A DNA stretch of 64,000 bases from JAVBSC01 sp031547305 (GTDB lineage Bacteria > Desulfobacterota > Desulfovibrionia > Desulfovibrionales > Desulfovibrionaceae), in the NCBI GenBank assembly GCA_031547305.1, contig JAVBSC010000039.1:20915-84914 (forward strand), given 5' to 3'. The position numbers were made by a program, and so were the translations under genes. The notes beneath the pieces were generated by a model. It made no database searches. It worked only from the letters and a program-made list of their open reading frames with translations, and had not been told where the DNA came from. This document shows positions 8,037 to 17,408 of this stretch, piece after piece (within the stretch, counting starts at the first letter, position 1; the number at the start of each line of letters is the position of its first letter).

Positions 8037-8837
8037 GTGCAAAAAACATTTCTGGGCATGTATGCCAGACGCAAAGAACAGGAAGAGTCCGAGCCTGACC
8101 AGACCGGGTGGCGCGTCTGGAAAACCGCGGACGGCGTTTTTTTGGCCCAGCCCTATTCACAGGAGGGCCTGGCCCTGGCCGACCCGACGCGCATTGAGGA
8201 TGATGATTTTTTTGTCTATTTTCAGCCCATCCAGGTCAAGCCGGCGGATGATCAGGCCGATGCGGAACCAGTCTGCCTGCCTGACGACAAGGTGGAAGCC
8301 GTTCTTGAAAAAAGCCGGGCCGGCCGGGCCGATGACCCGGATCTTCTGAAGCACTGGCTTAAGGCCGGGCCGGCCCAGGCGCCAGCGGATCCTGAGCCGG
8401 CAAGCCCCGCCAAGGCGGATGAAGCGCCGCCTGGCGCTGAAGCCGCCGGCGACGAAGTGAAAAACCCCAGCCAATCGGAGCACGAATTGCGGGCGGAATA
8501 CGCCCTGGCTCTGATAAAGCTGCAATCCGACAAAGCAGCGACGCGCGATTTGCGCAAAATACTCACGCGTCCCCTGCCGCCTTTGCCGGAGTATAAATTT
8601 ATGTTCACGGAATTCGGCAAGTCCCTGCGTAAGAAAGGCCTGTGCGATCTGGCCTGTCTGGCGCACGAGCGGGCTTTGGAAATGGACCCTGACGACGAGC
8701 ACGTGCTCTTCAACCTTTCGCGGGCCCTGCACGGGGCCGGCAAAACCGAAGAAGCGCTGGGGCATCTTAAAAAGGCCCTGGCCATAAACCCGGCCTTTGG
8801 CCTGGCTAAAGAATTTTTGGGCTTTCTGGAAAAGTAG
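8037..8837 (+). CDS. TPR-repeat protein of unknown function
   Basis: A 266-residue protein beginning with GTG, supported by AAGGGAAG seven bases upstream. Residues 1-90 look like a small folded segment (MYARRKEQEE...), residues 100-150 are Ala/Pro/Glu-rich linker, and residues about 190-262 form at least two tetratricopeptide repeats (LERALEMDPDDEHVLFNLSR, LKKALAINPAFGLAKEFLGF). There is no signal peptide or membrane segment, so it should be a cytoplasmic scaffold. The AMIN-domain gene follows after 20 bases and is probably co-transcribed. The specific role is unknown. Confidence 0.75.
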   Translation: MQKTFLGMYARRKEQEESEPDQTGWRVWKTADGVFLAQPYSQEGLALADPTRIEDDDFFVYFQPIQVKPADDQADAEPVCLPDDKVEAVLEKSRAGRADDPDLLKHWLKAGPAQAPADPEPASPAKADEAPPGAEAAGDEVKNPSQSEHELRAEYALALIKLQSDKAATRDLRKILTRPLPPLPEYKFMFTEFGKSLRKKGLCDLACLAHERALEMDPDDEHVLFNLSRALHGAGKTEEALGHLKKALAINPAFGLAKEFLGFLEK

Positions 8838-8857
8838 CCCCGCAAAGGAGAATCATC

Positions 8858-9619
8858 ATGAACAAGGGCATAACCATGCTCATTCTGGCGGTAATTCTAC
8901 TGGCCATGGGCATGGTCACTTTCTTTCACCTGCAAGGCGGCCGGAGAGACGCCCAGGCTCCGGCCGCGCCGGAAAACTCCACCCGCGCGCCGCTCCAGGC
9001 CCAGGCTCCGGCCCATAACGCCACCGGCGCGCCGCCGGCGGCCACTCCATCCCAAAACGCCAGCGCTTCCCCGGCCATAACCGCGCCGGCCCCGAACGCC
9101 ACCGAGCGCGCCGAACTACCCCTGCCCAAGATGCCGCCCCCCATAAACGCGCCGGAGGAATCCAGGCCGGCCATGCGCCAGGCGGACGACAAAAAGCCGG
9201 CCGAGCCGGCGCCTCAAACAGGCGAAGCCAACGCGGCGCCGGCTAAAAAGCCGAGCGCACCGGCAAAGCCCGCCAACGGCCAAAAGACGGAAAAAACCGT
9301 TAAAGAGGTTGCGGAAAAGCAAATTGAGAGTATAAGAATATCTTTCTCCGGCCAGAAAATGCTGTTGCGCATTGTGGGCAACGCCCCGCTCAAGGCCAGA
9401 TACTTCGTGCTGGACAACCCGGACCGCCTGGTTGTGGACCTGCCGGGCAAGTGGAAGAACATAAGCGCGCCGTCCGTGCCGTCCAACCGGATCATCAAGG
9501 GCGCGCGCCTCGGGCGGCACGGGGATTCGGAACGCCTGGTCCTGGATCTTTCGGGCAAACCGCAAAAGGACGAAGCCGTTACCGCGAACCCGCAGGTACT
9601 GGAAATATATATTCAATAA
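8858..9619 (+). CDS. membrane-anchored AMIN-domain protein
   Basis: A 253-residue protein with one N-terminal membrane helix (about residues 5-25), a long Ala/Pro-rich linker (30-145) and a C-terminal AMIN domain (about 160-253: IRISFSG...LVVDLPGKW...GRHGDSERLVLDL). AMIN domains target periplasmic proteins to peptidoglycan or to cell-envelope machines such as amidases and secretins. No catalytic domain is attached, so it is likely an envelope adaptor with the AMIN domain in the periplasm. GGAG eleven bases before the ATG is the ribosome-binding site. It is followed by cytochrome c553. Confidence 0.8.
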   Translation: MNKGITMLILAVILLAMGMVTFFHLQGGRRDAQAPAAPENSTRAPLQAQAPAHNATGAPPAATPSQNASASPAITAPAPNATERAELPLPKMPPPINAPEESRPAMRQADDKKPAEPAPQTGEANAAPAKKPSAPAKPANGQKTEKTVKEVAEKQIESIRISFSGQKMLLRIVGNAPLKARYFVLDNPDRLVVDLPGKWKNISAPSVPSNRIIKGARLGRHGDSERLVLDLSGKPQKDEAVTANPQVLEIYIQ

Positions 9620-9682
9620 CCCCGGTGCAGTCCGGCCTGTGAGGCCTGCGCCGGACTAACCCCAAAAAACCGGGAGCACATT

Positions 9683-10000
9683 ATGAAAAAAGCACTGATC
9701 GCCTTAAGTCTGAGTGCCGTTTTTTTGTTCGCCGCCTCGCTTGTTTTCGCCGACGCGGACGGAGCCGCCGAGCTGTACAAAAAACAGTGTCTTTCCTGCC
9801 ATGGCGATGACGGCGCCAAAACTCCGGCCGGCGCGGCCGTTCTGAAAGGCCAGAAAGCCGAGGAGCTCGCCAAAAAGCTGGCCAGCTACAAAAACGATCC
9901 CGCCTTCGGCGGCAAGAGCAAGGCCATGATGGAAAACATCGCCCACAAGCTGGACGACGCCCAGATCAAAGCCCTGGCGGACCACATCTCGAAATTCTGA
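9683..10000 (+). CDS. periplasmic cytochrome c553-like monoheme cytochrome
   Basis: A 105-residue class I cytochrome c. A signal peptide (about residues 1-23, ending VFA) is followed by the heme-binding CLSCH motif (C36, C39, H40) and a C-terminal helix; one of the Met-Met pair near residue 76 is the likely axial ligand. The size and sequence style match the c553 of Desulfovibrio, an electron carrier for periplasmic formate dehydrogenase and oxidases. A strong terminator follows, so this ends the preceding gene group. Confidence 0.9.
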   Translation: MKKALIALSLSAVFLFAASLVFADADGAAELYKKQCLSCHGDDGAKTPAGAAVLKGQKAEELAKKLASYKNDPAFGGKSKAMMENIAHKLDDAQIKALADHISKF

Positions 10001-10050
10001 TATATTTCATAGCGGAAATGCCATAAAGCATTTTACTTTGCACCGCCCGC

Positions 10051-10100
10051 AACGGCGCGAATTCCCACGCAAACGGGAATCCGCGCCGTTTCTGTTTTTT
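10051..10100 (+). terminator. rho-independent terminator after cytochrome c553
   Basis: A stem of 16 base pairs with one mismatch (arms 10051-10066 and 10075-10090, AACGGCGCG... / ...CGCGCCGTT) is followed by TCTGTTTTTT. Confidence 0.85.
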
Positions 10101-10497
10101 GCGGGCCCGTCAGCCCTCCGGCCGCTGAACGCCCCGCATCATAAACACCAGGCCATATTTCTGAAAACACAATCCGATACAGCATGGTTCCGCTTGCGCA
10201 AAACAGTGGTTTAACGTATTGACCAACGGATAAGCATACATATTTTGGATTAAAATAATCCATCAGTAACATGATGTTTGACGAATGAAATATGGATCCG
10301 CGGACCAGGCGCTAATGATCAGTGGGCTTCACGAAGCCAAATCGCTTTCAAACGCCGCGCGTTGCGGCCAGGAAACAAAATTTGCCATCTCCGGACGGAC
10401 CGCTTCGGTTCAGCCCTAAACGCGTTCTAAAATCCGGCGGAACTTGGGTGGATTCAGGTGGCGCCGCTACAGCTTCGGCTTATAAGGATTTTATTCT
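10101..10497. other. upstream region of the EPS locus
   Basis: About 400 bases without a credible gene. It contains a possible promoter (10219-10246), a small palindrome (GGCTTC-AC-GAAGCC, 10324-10337) and AT-rich stretches. It most likely carries the control region and a long leader for the exosortase/EPS operon. Confidence 0.45.
10219..10246 (+). promoter_or_regulatory. possible sigma70 promoter of the EPS locus
   Basis: TTGACC (10219-10224) and TATTTT (10241-10246) are 16 bases apart. The boxes are moderate matches and the first gene starts 250 bases later, so this remains tentative. Confidence 0.3.
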
Positions 10498-12051
10498 ATG
10501 TCGCAAAGCAATATCACCGCCGCGGGCAAGCCGGCGGCCGCGGCCCTGCCGCTTGCCGCGGCCGCTTTTGCGGCCTTTGTGGCCGCCTATTACGATATTT
10601 TCCCGAAACTTCTGGAGTTCTGGGATCGGCCGGACTATTCGCACGCCTATATCGTGCCCATGATCATGGCCTGGATCTTCTGGACCGACCGCCGCAAGCT
10701 GGCGGCCACGGCCGGCGGAGGCCACGGCCTGGGTTACCTGTTCCTGGGACTGACCGCCTTTTTCTTTCTCCTTGGCCGGCTCAGCGCCATCATGGCCCTG
10801 GTTTTCTTTTCCATCTGGACCCTGGTCATGGCCATAATCTGCCTGACTTACGGCAAAAACGGCTTCAAGACCCTGTGGGCTTTCGCTCTGGCCGGACTTT
10901 TCGCCGTTCCCTGGCCGGCTTTCATATTCCGAACCTTAAGTTTTCAACTGCGCCTCATTTCTTCCGCCCTGGCCGAACTGATGCTCCGCATGACCTTTAT
11001 TCCGGTCTTCCGGGAGGGCAACGTCATTGATCTGGGCACCATTCAGCTGGAGGTCGTGGATGCCTGCAGCGGCCTGCGCTACCTTTTGCCCAGCATCCTC
11101 ATGGCCGTGCTGGCCGGATGGATTTTCCTGCGGCGCCCGCTTTTGCGCGCCATACTCATTTTTGCCGCCGTTCCGGTGGCCGTGTTTTCCAACGCCTTCC
11201 GCATCATGGTCACCGGCATTCTCTGCCGCTGGTTCGGCCCGGCCATGGCCGAAGGCTTCTTCCACGATTTTTCCGGCTGGCTGGTGTACATAATCTCCCT
11301 GCTGGCGCTCCTGGGCATTTTGTACGCCCTGCGGCGCAAGGACCGGCCGGCCCCGGCCCCAAAACCGGATGAAGAGCCCGTAATCCCGCTCGGGCGGATC
11401 CGGCCGGGCACAAAAGGCCTGGCCGCAAGTCTGACGGTCCTGCTGCTCCTGACCGCCTGCGCCGTGTGGGCCAGGCAGACCGCGCCGACTCCGGCCAGAG
11501 AATCCCTGGCGGCTTTTCCGCTCCGCCTGGGGGACTGGCAGGGCCGGCCCATTCAGCTCAAGCCTGAGGAAATGGCCGGTCTGGGCGCGACAGAGGCCTT
11601 CAGCGCCCTTTATATAAACGAAAAAACACGGGATACCCTGTATTTTCTGATTACTTATTACGCGGCGCAGGATTCCGCGGCCTCGGCCCATGCGCCGGCC
11701 TCCTGCCTGCTGGGCAGCGGCTGGAGCATCATGGCCAAAGGAGAATCCGAAAGAGGCGCGGAAAAACAGCCCGTCGGCCGCATGCTCCTGAAAAAGGAAG
11801 ACCAGTTCATTTTGTCCAACTTCTGGTTTGAGCAGAGGGGGCGGAAGATCAGCAACGAATTCCGGAATAAGCTCATGCTGTTCCAGGACGCGGTAACCAC
11901 CCGCAGAACAGACGGGGGCCTGGTACGCATTGAATACATCATGCCGCGCGGCGTAAGCGAGGATGCCGCGCAAAAAGTCGTGGACGGTTTTATATCCGGA
12001 ATCCGGCCGGAGGTGAAGCGCTTTATCCCCGGCGGCCTGGAAAACAACTAA
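10498..12051 (+). CDS. exosortase fused to EpsI domain (XrtD-like)
   Basis: Exosortases are membrane cysteine proteases/transpeptidases that recognise a PEP-CTERM-type tail and process it at the outer face of the inner membrane. This 517-residue protein has about eight membrane helices in residues 15-285, with the family triad visible as C190 (VVDACSGLRYLLP), R235 (FSNAFRIMVTG) and H256 (FFHDFSGW). After a cytoplasmic linker and another membrane helix (about 305-320) comes a periplasmic EpsI domain (about 330-510, from LGDWQG). The fusion is typical of exosortase D, whose substrates end with VPLPA-like tails. AAGGA precedes the ATG. It heads the EPS gene group. Its likely substrates are the two TPIPG-tail proteins at 58.7-60.6 kb. 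Confidence 0.92.
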   Translation: MSQSNITAAGKPAAAALPLAAAAFAAFVAAYYDIFPKLLEFWDRPDYSHAYIVPMIMAWIFWTDRRKLAATAGGGHGLGYLFLGLTAFFFLLGRLSAIMALVFFSIWTLVMAIICLTYGKNGFKTLWAFALAGLFAVPWPAFIFRTLSFQLRLISSALAELMLRMTFIPVFREGNVIDLGTIQLEVVDACSGLRYLLPSILMAVLAGWIFLRRPLLRAILIFAAVPVAVFSNAFRIMVTGILCRWFGPAMAEGFFHDFSGWLVYIISLLALLGILYALRRKDRPAPAPKPDEEPVIPLGRIRPGTKGLAASLTVLLLLTACAVWARQTAPTPARESLAAFPLRLGDWQGRPIQLKPEEMAGLGATEAFSALYINEKTRDTLYFLITYYAAQDSAASAHAPASCLLGSGWSIMAKGESERGAEKQPVGRMLLKKEDQFILSNFWFEQRGRKISNEFRNKLMLFQDAVTTRRTDGGLVRIEYIMPRGVSEDAAQKVVDGFISGIRPEVKRFIPGGLENN

Positions 12052-12069
12052 GCCACAAAAAAGACAGCT

Positions 12070-13485
12070 ATGTACAGGCAACAGGTTCTGCTCATAACCA
12101 ATCTCCTGCTCCTTGCAGACGGCCTGGTGTTCATACTCGGCGGATATCTGGCCTGGTACATATACTGGGAACTGACCTGGCAGACTTTTGCCATGTCGGA
12201 TCTGGTCTTTTTGCTTATGGCGCTCCTGCTTATCCTGCTCAACGCCTTCATTCTGGGCAACATGCGCCTGTACGACGAAAACTTCCTGCCGCCGCTCAAG
12301 CAATGCCTGGTAAAAATCTTCACCGCCGTGGTTCTGGAATTTTCACTGATCTACACCAGCTTCCTGTTGATTGAAGTATACGAGCTGCAGCGGGACTTCA
12401 TGCTCATATACGCCGGCCTGAGCTTTACCGGGCTGATGCTCAGCCGCATCCTGGGCAAGGCGGTTCTGCGCATGCGCATCAAGGACGGCCGCAACCTCAC
12501 GCGCATACTTCTGGTGGGGGACGCGGAACGCCTGGGCGTGGTGAACGTGGCTCTGGACGAACAGGGCAGTTGGGGCCACCGGGTGATCGGCTGGCTGCAC
12601 TACGGCCCGGAAGAGCAGGAAATACCGGGCCTGCAAAAACTGGGCGACTACTCGAAGCTGGAGGAACTCCTGCACAACGAGGCCCTGGACGAAGTGATCA
12701 TCGCGCTTCCGGCCAAGGCGGATCTGCCCCTGGACAGCGTTGTGGAGCGCTGCCGCCTTTCCGGCATAACCGTGCGCATCATCCCGAGCATGTTCAATCC
12801 AAAGGAACGCGTGCGGGGGCTTACGGTGGAGCACCTTAAAAACGTCCCCACGCTCACGGTCTACGGCATGCATATAAGCCCGACCGGCCTGTTCTACAAA
12901 AGGATCCTGGATATTGTCGGCGGCCTGGTGGGATTCGTCTTTTTTTTAATTCTTCTGCCCTTTGTGGCTCTGGCCATAAAACGTGATTCGCCAGGCCCTG
13001 TTTTATTCAGGCAGACCAGGGTGGGGCTGAACAACCGTCATTTCCAGTTGTATAAATTCAGGTCAATGTATATTGACGCCGAGGAACGCAAAAAAGAACT
13101 CTTGAAGCACAACGAGATGGAAGGCCTGATGTTCAAGATGGCGGACGATCCGCGCATCACCAAAGTTGGAAAATTCCTGCGCCGCACATCCCTGGACGAG
13201 TTCCCGCAGTTCATCAACGTGCTCAAGGGTGACATGAGTCTGGTTGGCACAAGGCCGCCGACTCCGGACGAGGTGGAACACTACGAGCCATGGCAGAGGC
13301 GCCGCATTTCCATGAAGCCTGGCGTGACCGGCCTGTGGCAGATCAGCGGCCGCAGCTCCGTTAAAAGTTTTCAGGATGTGGTTAAATACGACCTGGAGTA
13401 TATTGACCAGTGGCGCTTCAGGCGCGATCTGGTTATTCTTTTCAAAACAGTTATGGTGGTAGCTACAGGACGCGGAGCGTCTTAA
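12070..13485 (+). CDS. undecaprenyl-phosphate sugar phosphotransferase (WcaJ/EpsB-like)
   Basis: This enzyme starts EPS repeat units by transferring a sugar-1-phosphate onto undecaprenyl phosphate. The 471-residue protein has four N-terminal membrane helices (10-125), a CoA-binding-like Rossmann segment (about 135-250), a fifth helix (285-305) and the C-terminal bacterial sugar transferase catalytic domain with the signatures KRDSPGPVLFRQ, YKFRSM, RRTSLDEFPQ, GTRPP and KPGVTGLWQ. It is the long polyprenyl glycosylphosphotransferase type common in PEP-CTERM/EPS loci. The first sugar (glucose or galactose) cannot be told. It starts 18 bases after the exosortase. Confidence 0.93.
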   Translation: MYRQQVLLITNLLLLADGLVFILGGYLAWYIYWELTWQTFAMSDLVFLLMALLLILLNAFILGNMRLYDENFLPPLKQCLVKIFTAVVLEFSLIYTSFLLIEVYELQRDFMLIYAGLSFTGLMLSRILGKAVLRMRIKDGRNLTRILLVGDAERLGVVNVALDEQGSWGHRVIGWLHYGPEEQEIPGLQKLGDYSKLEELLHNEALDEVIIALPAKADLPLDSVVERCRLSGITVRIIPSMFNPKERVRGLTVEHLKNVPTLTVYGMHISPTGLFYKRILDIVGGLVGFVFFLILLPFVALAIKRDSPGPVLFRQTRVGLNNRHFQLYKFRSMYIDAEERKKELLKHNEMEGLMFKMADDPRITKVGKFLRRTSLDEFPQFINVLKGDMSLVGTRPPTPDEVEHYEPWQRRRISMKPGVTGLWQISGRSSVKSFQDVVKYDLEYIDQWRFRRDLVILFKTVMVVATGRGAS

Positions 13486-13518
13486 AGCGATATAACGTTG
13501 AGTATTCCGCCACGGCGC

Positions 13519-13540
13519 GGCATTTCAAAGTTGAAATGCC
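13519..13540. repeat. palindromic element (GGCATTTCAA-AG-TTGAAATGCC)
   Basis: A perfect 10-base inverted repeat between the sugar transferase and the TPR lipoprotein gene. Related imperfect palindromes with the core ACTTTGAAATGC occur at 59696-59722 and 61022-61051, suggesting a dispersed intergenic element. A second hairpin with an 8-base GC-rich stem follows at 13657-13680. Confidence 0.5.
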
Positions 13541-13711
13541 TTAGTGCAACTTCACGCCGCACCTGCCGGTTCGGTATGGGGATCGCAAAGCGCAACACGC
13601 TGTTTTTGCTTTGCTTGTGCCGCCTGGAGCGGCATCAGGGATGTTTTTGACGCTATTCCGCGGGGCATTTTACCCGCGGAGACGAATTTGAAATTCAACA
13701 GAGGTAAGACA

Positions 13712-16075
13712 ATGAAATATTTACTGGTTGCGTTTATGATCGCCCTGTGCGCCGGCTGCTCCTCCAAGGAAGAGCGCCGGGACTCCCTGTACGAAAACGC
13801 TGAAAAGCTGGAGAAAGCCCAGCGTTGCGGCGAAGCGCGCGTGGAGGCGAAAAACGCCATAAAGCTGGACCCCAAGTTCGCCAAAGCTTATGTGCTTCTG
13901 GCCCGCTGCGACATGCAGGAGCAGAACTGGCGCGGCGCCATGGGCGGCTTCATGCGGGCCGCCGAACTGGATCCCCAAAACGTGGAAGCCCTGCTGGGCA
14001 TGGCCAGGATATACCTGCTGGCCAACGATCCGGCCAAGGCCCAGGAAACTGTGGATAAAGCCACAGCCCTGCGGGCGGATTCCCTGGAGGCCCAAATAAT
14101 CAAGGCCGGCATCGCCATACGGAAAAAAGACGCCGACCAGGCCGAAACCATTCTGCGCCAGGTGCTGGCCAAAGCCCCGGACAACGAAGAGGCCCTCCTG
14201 GGCGTTGTCGCCATACTGCTGGAAAAAGAGCGCACTGAAGACGCCAAGAAGATGCTGACCGATTTTCTGCAAAAGAAACCCGGCTCGGCCGCGGCCATAA
14301 ATTTTCTTACCAACATCGCCTTTGTCCAGAAGGATTACCCGGCCGCGGAAAACTACCTCAACCAACTCAAGGCGCAGTTTCCGGACAATCCCAGCATTGT
14401 TCTGCGCCTGGGGGAGGTGTACAAGGCGGCCGGCCAACCGGAAAAAGCCGTGGCCCTGTATGACAAAATCCTGGCCGAGCAGCCGGAGAACGATACCATT
14501 CGGATCACGGTCGCGGAAAACCTGACCGCCGGCAACCAGACCGCTGCGGCCCTGGAACTGCTGAACAAGGCGCCCGCGCCCACTCCGGCTTTGCGTCTGG
14601 CTAAAGCCGGAGTGCTGATGCAGAGCGGCAAAGCCGATGAAGGCCTGGCGGAACTGCGCGCCGTGGCGGACGACCCCACGGCCGGTGAACCCGGCCTGCG
14701 GGCCATGCAGCGGCTGGCGGAAATATACGCCAGCCATGGAAAAATCCTGGACGCGACAGCCATGCTGGACAATCTGCTCCAGAAAAACCCGGCCTCCATC
14801 CGGGCTCTTGCCCTGCGCGGCCGCATGTACATGCTCCAGGGGCGCTACGATCAATCCCTGGCGGATTTGCGCCGCGTTCTGACCGAAGACCCCAAGGATT
14901 ACAGCAGCGCCATGGTTCTTGCCGCGGTGCAGCAGGCCCAGGGCACTCCCCGTTCGGCCGAAGACACGCTCCGGAACGTGCTGGCCAAAAGCCCGGACTA
15001 CACGCCGGCTTATCTTATTCTGGCAAAATCATACGCGGATCAGAACAAGACGGACGACGCCCTGGGCATTCTGCGCAGCGGCGCGGACAAGGTCAAAAAC
15101 AAGAACGAACTGCTTTTTGCCCAAGGGGAAGTGCTGACCCTGGCCAAACGTTACCCGGAAGCGCAAAAAATCTATGAAGGCCTGCTGGCTGATGAAGGCG
15201 CCAAAGTCAACGCCATGATGCGCCTGGCCGCGTTGATGGGGCTTCAGCAGAACTACCAGGAATCACTGAATTACTTTGACAAAATCCTGGCTCTGGATCC
15301 GGACTCCGGCTCGGCCGCGGAAGGGCATGTGCGGGCGGAGGTAGCGGCCGGCAAAACTAAAGAAGCGCTGGCCTGGACGGAAAAACGCCGCCAGAGCAGA
15401 CCCAAGGATCCCAGCGCGGCGGCGCTTATGGCTGAAGCGGCCCTGGCGGCGAATGATCAGAAAAAAGCCGAAGAGGCCTACAAAGCGGCCCTGGAACTGG
15501 CCCCGCAATGGGATTTGCCGGTCACCAGACTGGCCCAGATCTACGTCAGCTCCGGCCGGATTGACGAGGCCATAAAAACCTGCCGGGACACTCTGGCCAA
15601 GGAGCCGCAGTCTTTTTCCAGCGGCATGCTCCTGGCTCTGCTCCTTGAGCGCAAGGGCGACATCGCCGGTTCAGAAGCGACCTATCGCGACCTGCTGGCC
15701 AAATTCCCGGACGCCCTGGCGCCGGCCAACAACCTGGCCTACCTGATCAGCCAGCACAGAAACGATCCCAAGAGTCTGGAAGAAGCCCTGGCTTTTGCCA
15801 AAAAGGCGGCGGAAAGCAAGAATCCGGCGGCCATTGATACCCTGGGCTGGATACTGTATCTTCAGAAAAATTACCCGGAAGCCGTCAAAGCGCTCCAGGA
15901 AGCCTTTGCAAACGCCCAGGACAACAAGACCATCGCCTACCATCTGGCCGCGGCCCTGGCCGCCGGCGGGCAAAAGGCGGAAGCGGCCATGATCCTTAAG
16001 AAAACCCTGGCCCAGGATCCCAATGAGTTTCCGGAACTCGCCCAGGCCAAGGACCTTTTAAAAACTCTGGAATAA
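13712..16075 (+). CDS. PrsT-like TPR lipoprotein of exosortase/EPS locus
   Basis: A 787-residue lipoprotein made almost wholly of tetratricopeptide repeats. The N-terminus (MKYLLVAFMIALCAGCSS) is a lipoprotein signal with Cys20-like lipidation at CAGC; the rest is an unbroken run of about twenty 34-residue helical pairs. This architecture matches the PrsT family found beside exosortases, thought to act as a periplasmic scaffold for EPS assembly or protein sorting. The frame is open 56 codons upstream, but GAGGTAAG and the lipoprotein signal fix the start at 13712. A 12-base GC-rich hairpin follows. Confidence 0.88.
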   Translation: MKYLLVAFMIALCAGCSSKEERRDSLYENAEKLEKAQRCGEARVEAKNAIKLDPKFAKAYVLLARCDMQEQNWRGAMGGFMRAAELDPQNVEALLGMARIYLLANDPAKAQETVDKATALRADSLEAQIIKAGIAIRKKDADQAETILRQVLAKAPDNEEALLGVVAILLEKERTEDAKKMLTDFLQKKPGSAAAINFLTNIAFVQKDYPAAENYLNQLKAQFPDNPSIVLRLGEVYKAAGQPEKAVALYDKILAEQPENDTIRITVAENLTAGNQTAAALELLNKAPAPTPALRLAKAGVLMQSGKADEGLAELRAVADDPTAGEPGLRAMQRLAEIYASHGKILDATAMLDNLLQKNPASIRALALRGRMYMLQGRYDQSLADLRRVLTEDPKDYSSAMVLAAVQQAQGTPRSAEDTLRNVLAKSPDYTPAYLILAKSYADQNKTDDALGILRSGADKVKNKNELLFAQGEVLTLAKRYPEAQKIYEGLLADEGAKVNAMMRLAALMGLQQNYQESLNYFDKILALDPDSGSAAEGHVRAEVAAGKTKEALAWTEKRRQSRPKDPSAAALMAEAALAANDQKKAEEAYKAALELAPQWDLPVTRLAQIYVSSGRIDEAIKTCRDTLAKEPQSFSSGMLLALLLERKGDIAGSEATYRDLLAKFPDALAPANNLAYLISQHRNDPKSLEEALAFAKKAAESKNPAAIDTLGWILYLQKNYPEAVKALQEAFANAQDNKTIAYHLAAALAAGGQKAEAAMILKKTLAQDPNEFPELAQAKDLLKTLE

Positions 16076-16093
16076 AAGTCCATCAGACCAGAA

Positions 16094-16128
16094 CTCCGGG
16101 CCGGCATCCATAAAGAGCGGGCCCGGAG
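16094..16128 (+). other. GC-rich intercistronic hairpin
   Basis: Arms 16094-16105 and 16117-16128 pair over 12 bases with one mismatch. There is no T-run, so it may attenuate or protect the mRNA between the PrsT-like gene and the barrel gene. Confidence 0.4.
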
Positions 16129-16151
16129 CATAAAAACGAAAGCGCGGCAGC

Positions 16152-17354
16152 ATGTCATCCAAAACGCTCCCCAAAATACCGCCGGTCTGCAAGCCATCCC
16201 GGATTATGGCTTATGCCGCGTTCGCTCTTTACGGCTTACTGCACTGGGCCGATCCGGCAGCCGCCCAACTCAAGGTCACCCCTACCATAAAGGCGGAGAC
16301 CTCCTGGAACGACAACCTGTACTTGAAAGACATTGAAGACATCCAGTATAAAATAAATCCCCTTCTGACTGTTGAGAAAAAGACCGAGCGCGGCACTTTG
16401 CGCGCCACCGGGGATGTGGCCAGATATCTGTATGAGGACAACAGCCAGTATAACCGGACCAATATACTGCTGAACGCCAGCGCCGAACACCAGTACACGG
16501 AGCGCCTGGCCCTCAACCTGGGCGTAAGCTGGAGCGAGGATTACGCCATTGAGGACTATCTGGACGAGGTCGGCGCCCATCAATTCATGGCCAAACGGCA
16601 TACCTCGTCTGTAATGCCTGGATTCAGCTACCAGCTTACGGACAAGGATTCCCTCTCCGTCAGCGGCACATACTCCAAATTGGAGTATGACGTAACCATC
16701 TATCCGGACTATGACCTGTGGGCTTTCAACAGCACCTGGCAGCATATGCTCCTGGACAACACCCTGGCCCTGATCGTTCAGGGAGCCTGGCAAAACATAG
16801 AGTTTGACAGCCCGTCCAGCACAACCACCCAGAACGTCTACACCGGCATGGGCGGATTTTACTGGGCGCCTATGGATAAAGTGACAGTCCAGGCTCTGGC
16901 CGGCATGTATTTTATTGACTCCAGCACCAGATTCAAGGCATTCGGCGGCGGGCTGGATTCCACCTCCTCGGGATTCGCCGGGGATCTGAAGCTCACCTGG
17001 CAGGATGAGCGCTGGAAGGCCGAATTCACGGCCAACCAGGCGCAATCTCCTTCCATTTACGGAGAACTGACCACGCGGAACACCTATATGGCCAGTTTGC
17101 GTTACTCCCACGACCGGCGCTGGTACAGCGTAACGCAGGTCAGCTACCAGCAAAACGAAAGCAGCGGGGATATCAGCCGGGTCTCGCGCGAAACCTGGTA
17201 TTATTCCCTGGGCACGTATTATAGATTCACAGAGGATTTATATTCTGGAATTGTTTACAGATATATGAACAACACCAATAAACTGGCTGACGTCGTCAGA
17301 GACGCGAATTCCGTAAGTCTTATTATCGCCTGGGATTTTCCGCAAGAATTGTAA
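16152..17354 (+). CDS. outer-membrane beta-barrel protein of EPS/PEP-CTERM locus
   Basis: A 400-residue exported protein. A signal peptide ending near residue 38 (DPAAAQ) is followed by alternating amphipathic strands rich in Tyr, Trp, Thr and Ser, such as KAETSWNDNLYL and RWYSVTQVSYQQN. The last strand ends in the hydrophobic pattern SVSLIIAWDFPQEL. It matches the uncharacterised outer-membrane family seen next to exosortases and EpsL-like proteins. The likely role is an EPS pore or scaffold in the outer membrane. No Wza-type export lipoprotein is present in the window, so this barrel may be the exit route; that is inference. Confidence 0.8.
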   Translation: MSSKTLPKIPPVCKPSRIMAYAAFALYGLLHWADPAAAQLKVTPTIKAETSWNDNLYLKDIEDIQYKINPLLTVEKKTERGTLRATGDVARYLYEDNSQYNRTNILLNASAEHQYTERLALNLGVSWSEDYAIEDYLDEVGAHQFMAKRHTSSVMPGFSYQLTDKDSLSVSGTYSKLEYDVTIYPDYDLWAFNSTWQHMLLDNTLALIVQGAWQNIEFDSPSSTTTQNVYTGMGGFYWAPMDKVTVQALAGMYFIDSSTRFKAFGGGLDSTSSGFAGDLKLTWQDERWKAEFTANQAQSPSIYGELTTRNTYMASLRYSHDRRWYSVTQVSYQQNESSGDISRVSRETWYYSLGTYYRFTEDLYSGIVYRYMNNTNKLADVVRDANSVSLIIAWDFPQEL

Positions 17355-17408
17355 TCCGGCGCGCCGCGCCACTTAACATGCAAGCCCGACGCATTCCGAA
17401 GGTTGTTT

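Noticed and set aside
10936..12303. 455-codon minus-strand frame opposite the exosortase and sugar transferase genes
   Set aside because: It is the antisense shadow of two well-supported genes in GC-rich DNA; composition is Gln/Gly/His-rich and unlike a protein family.
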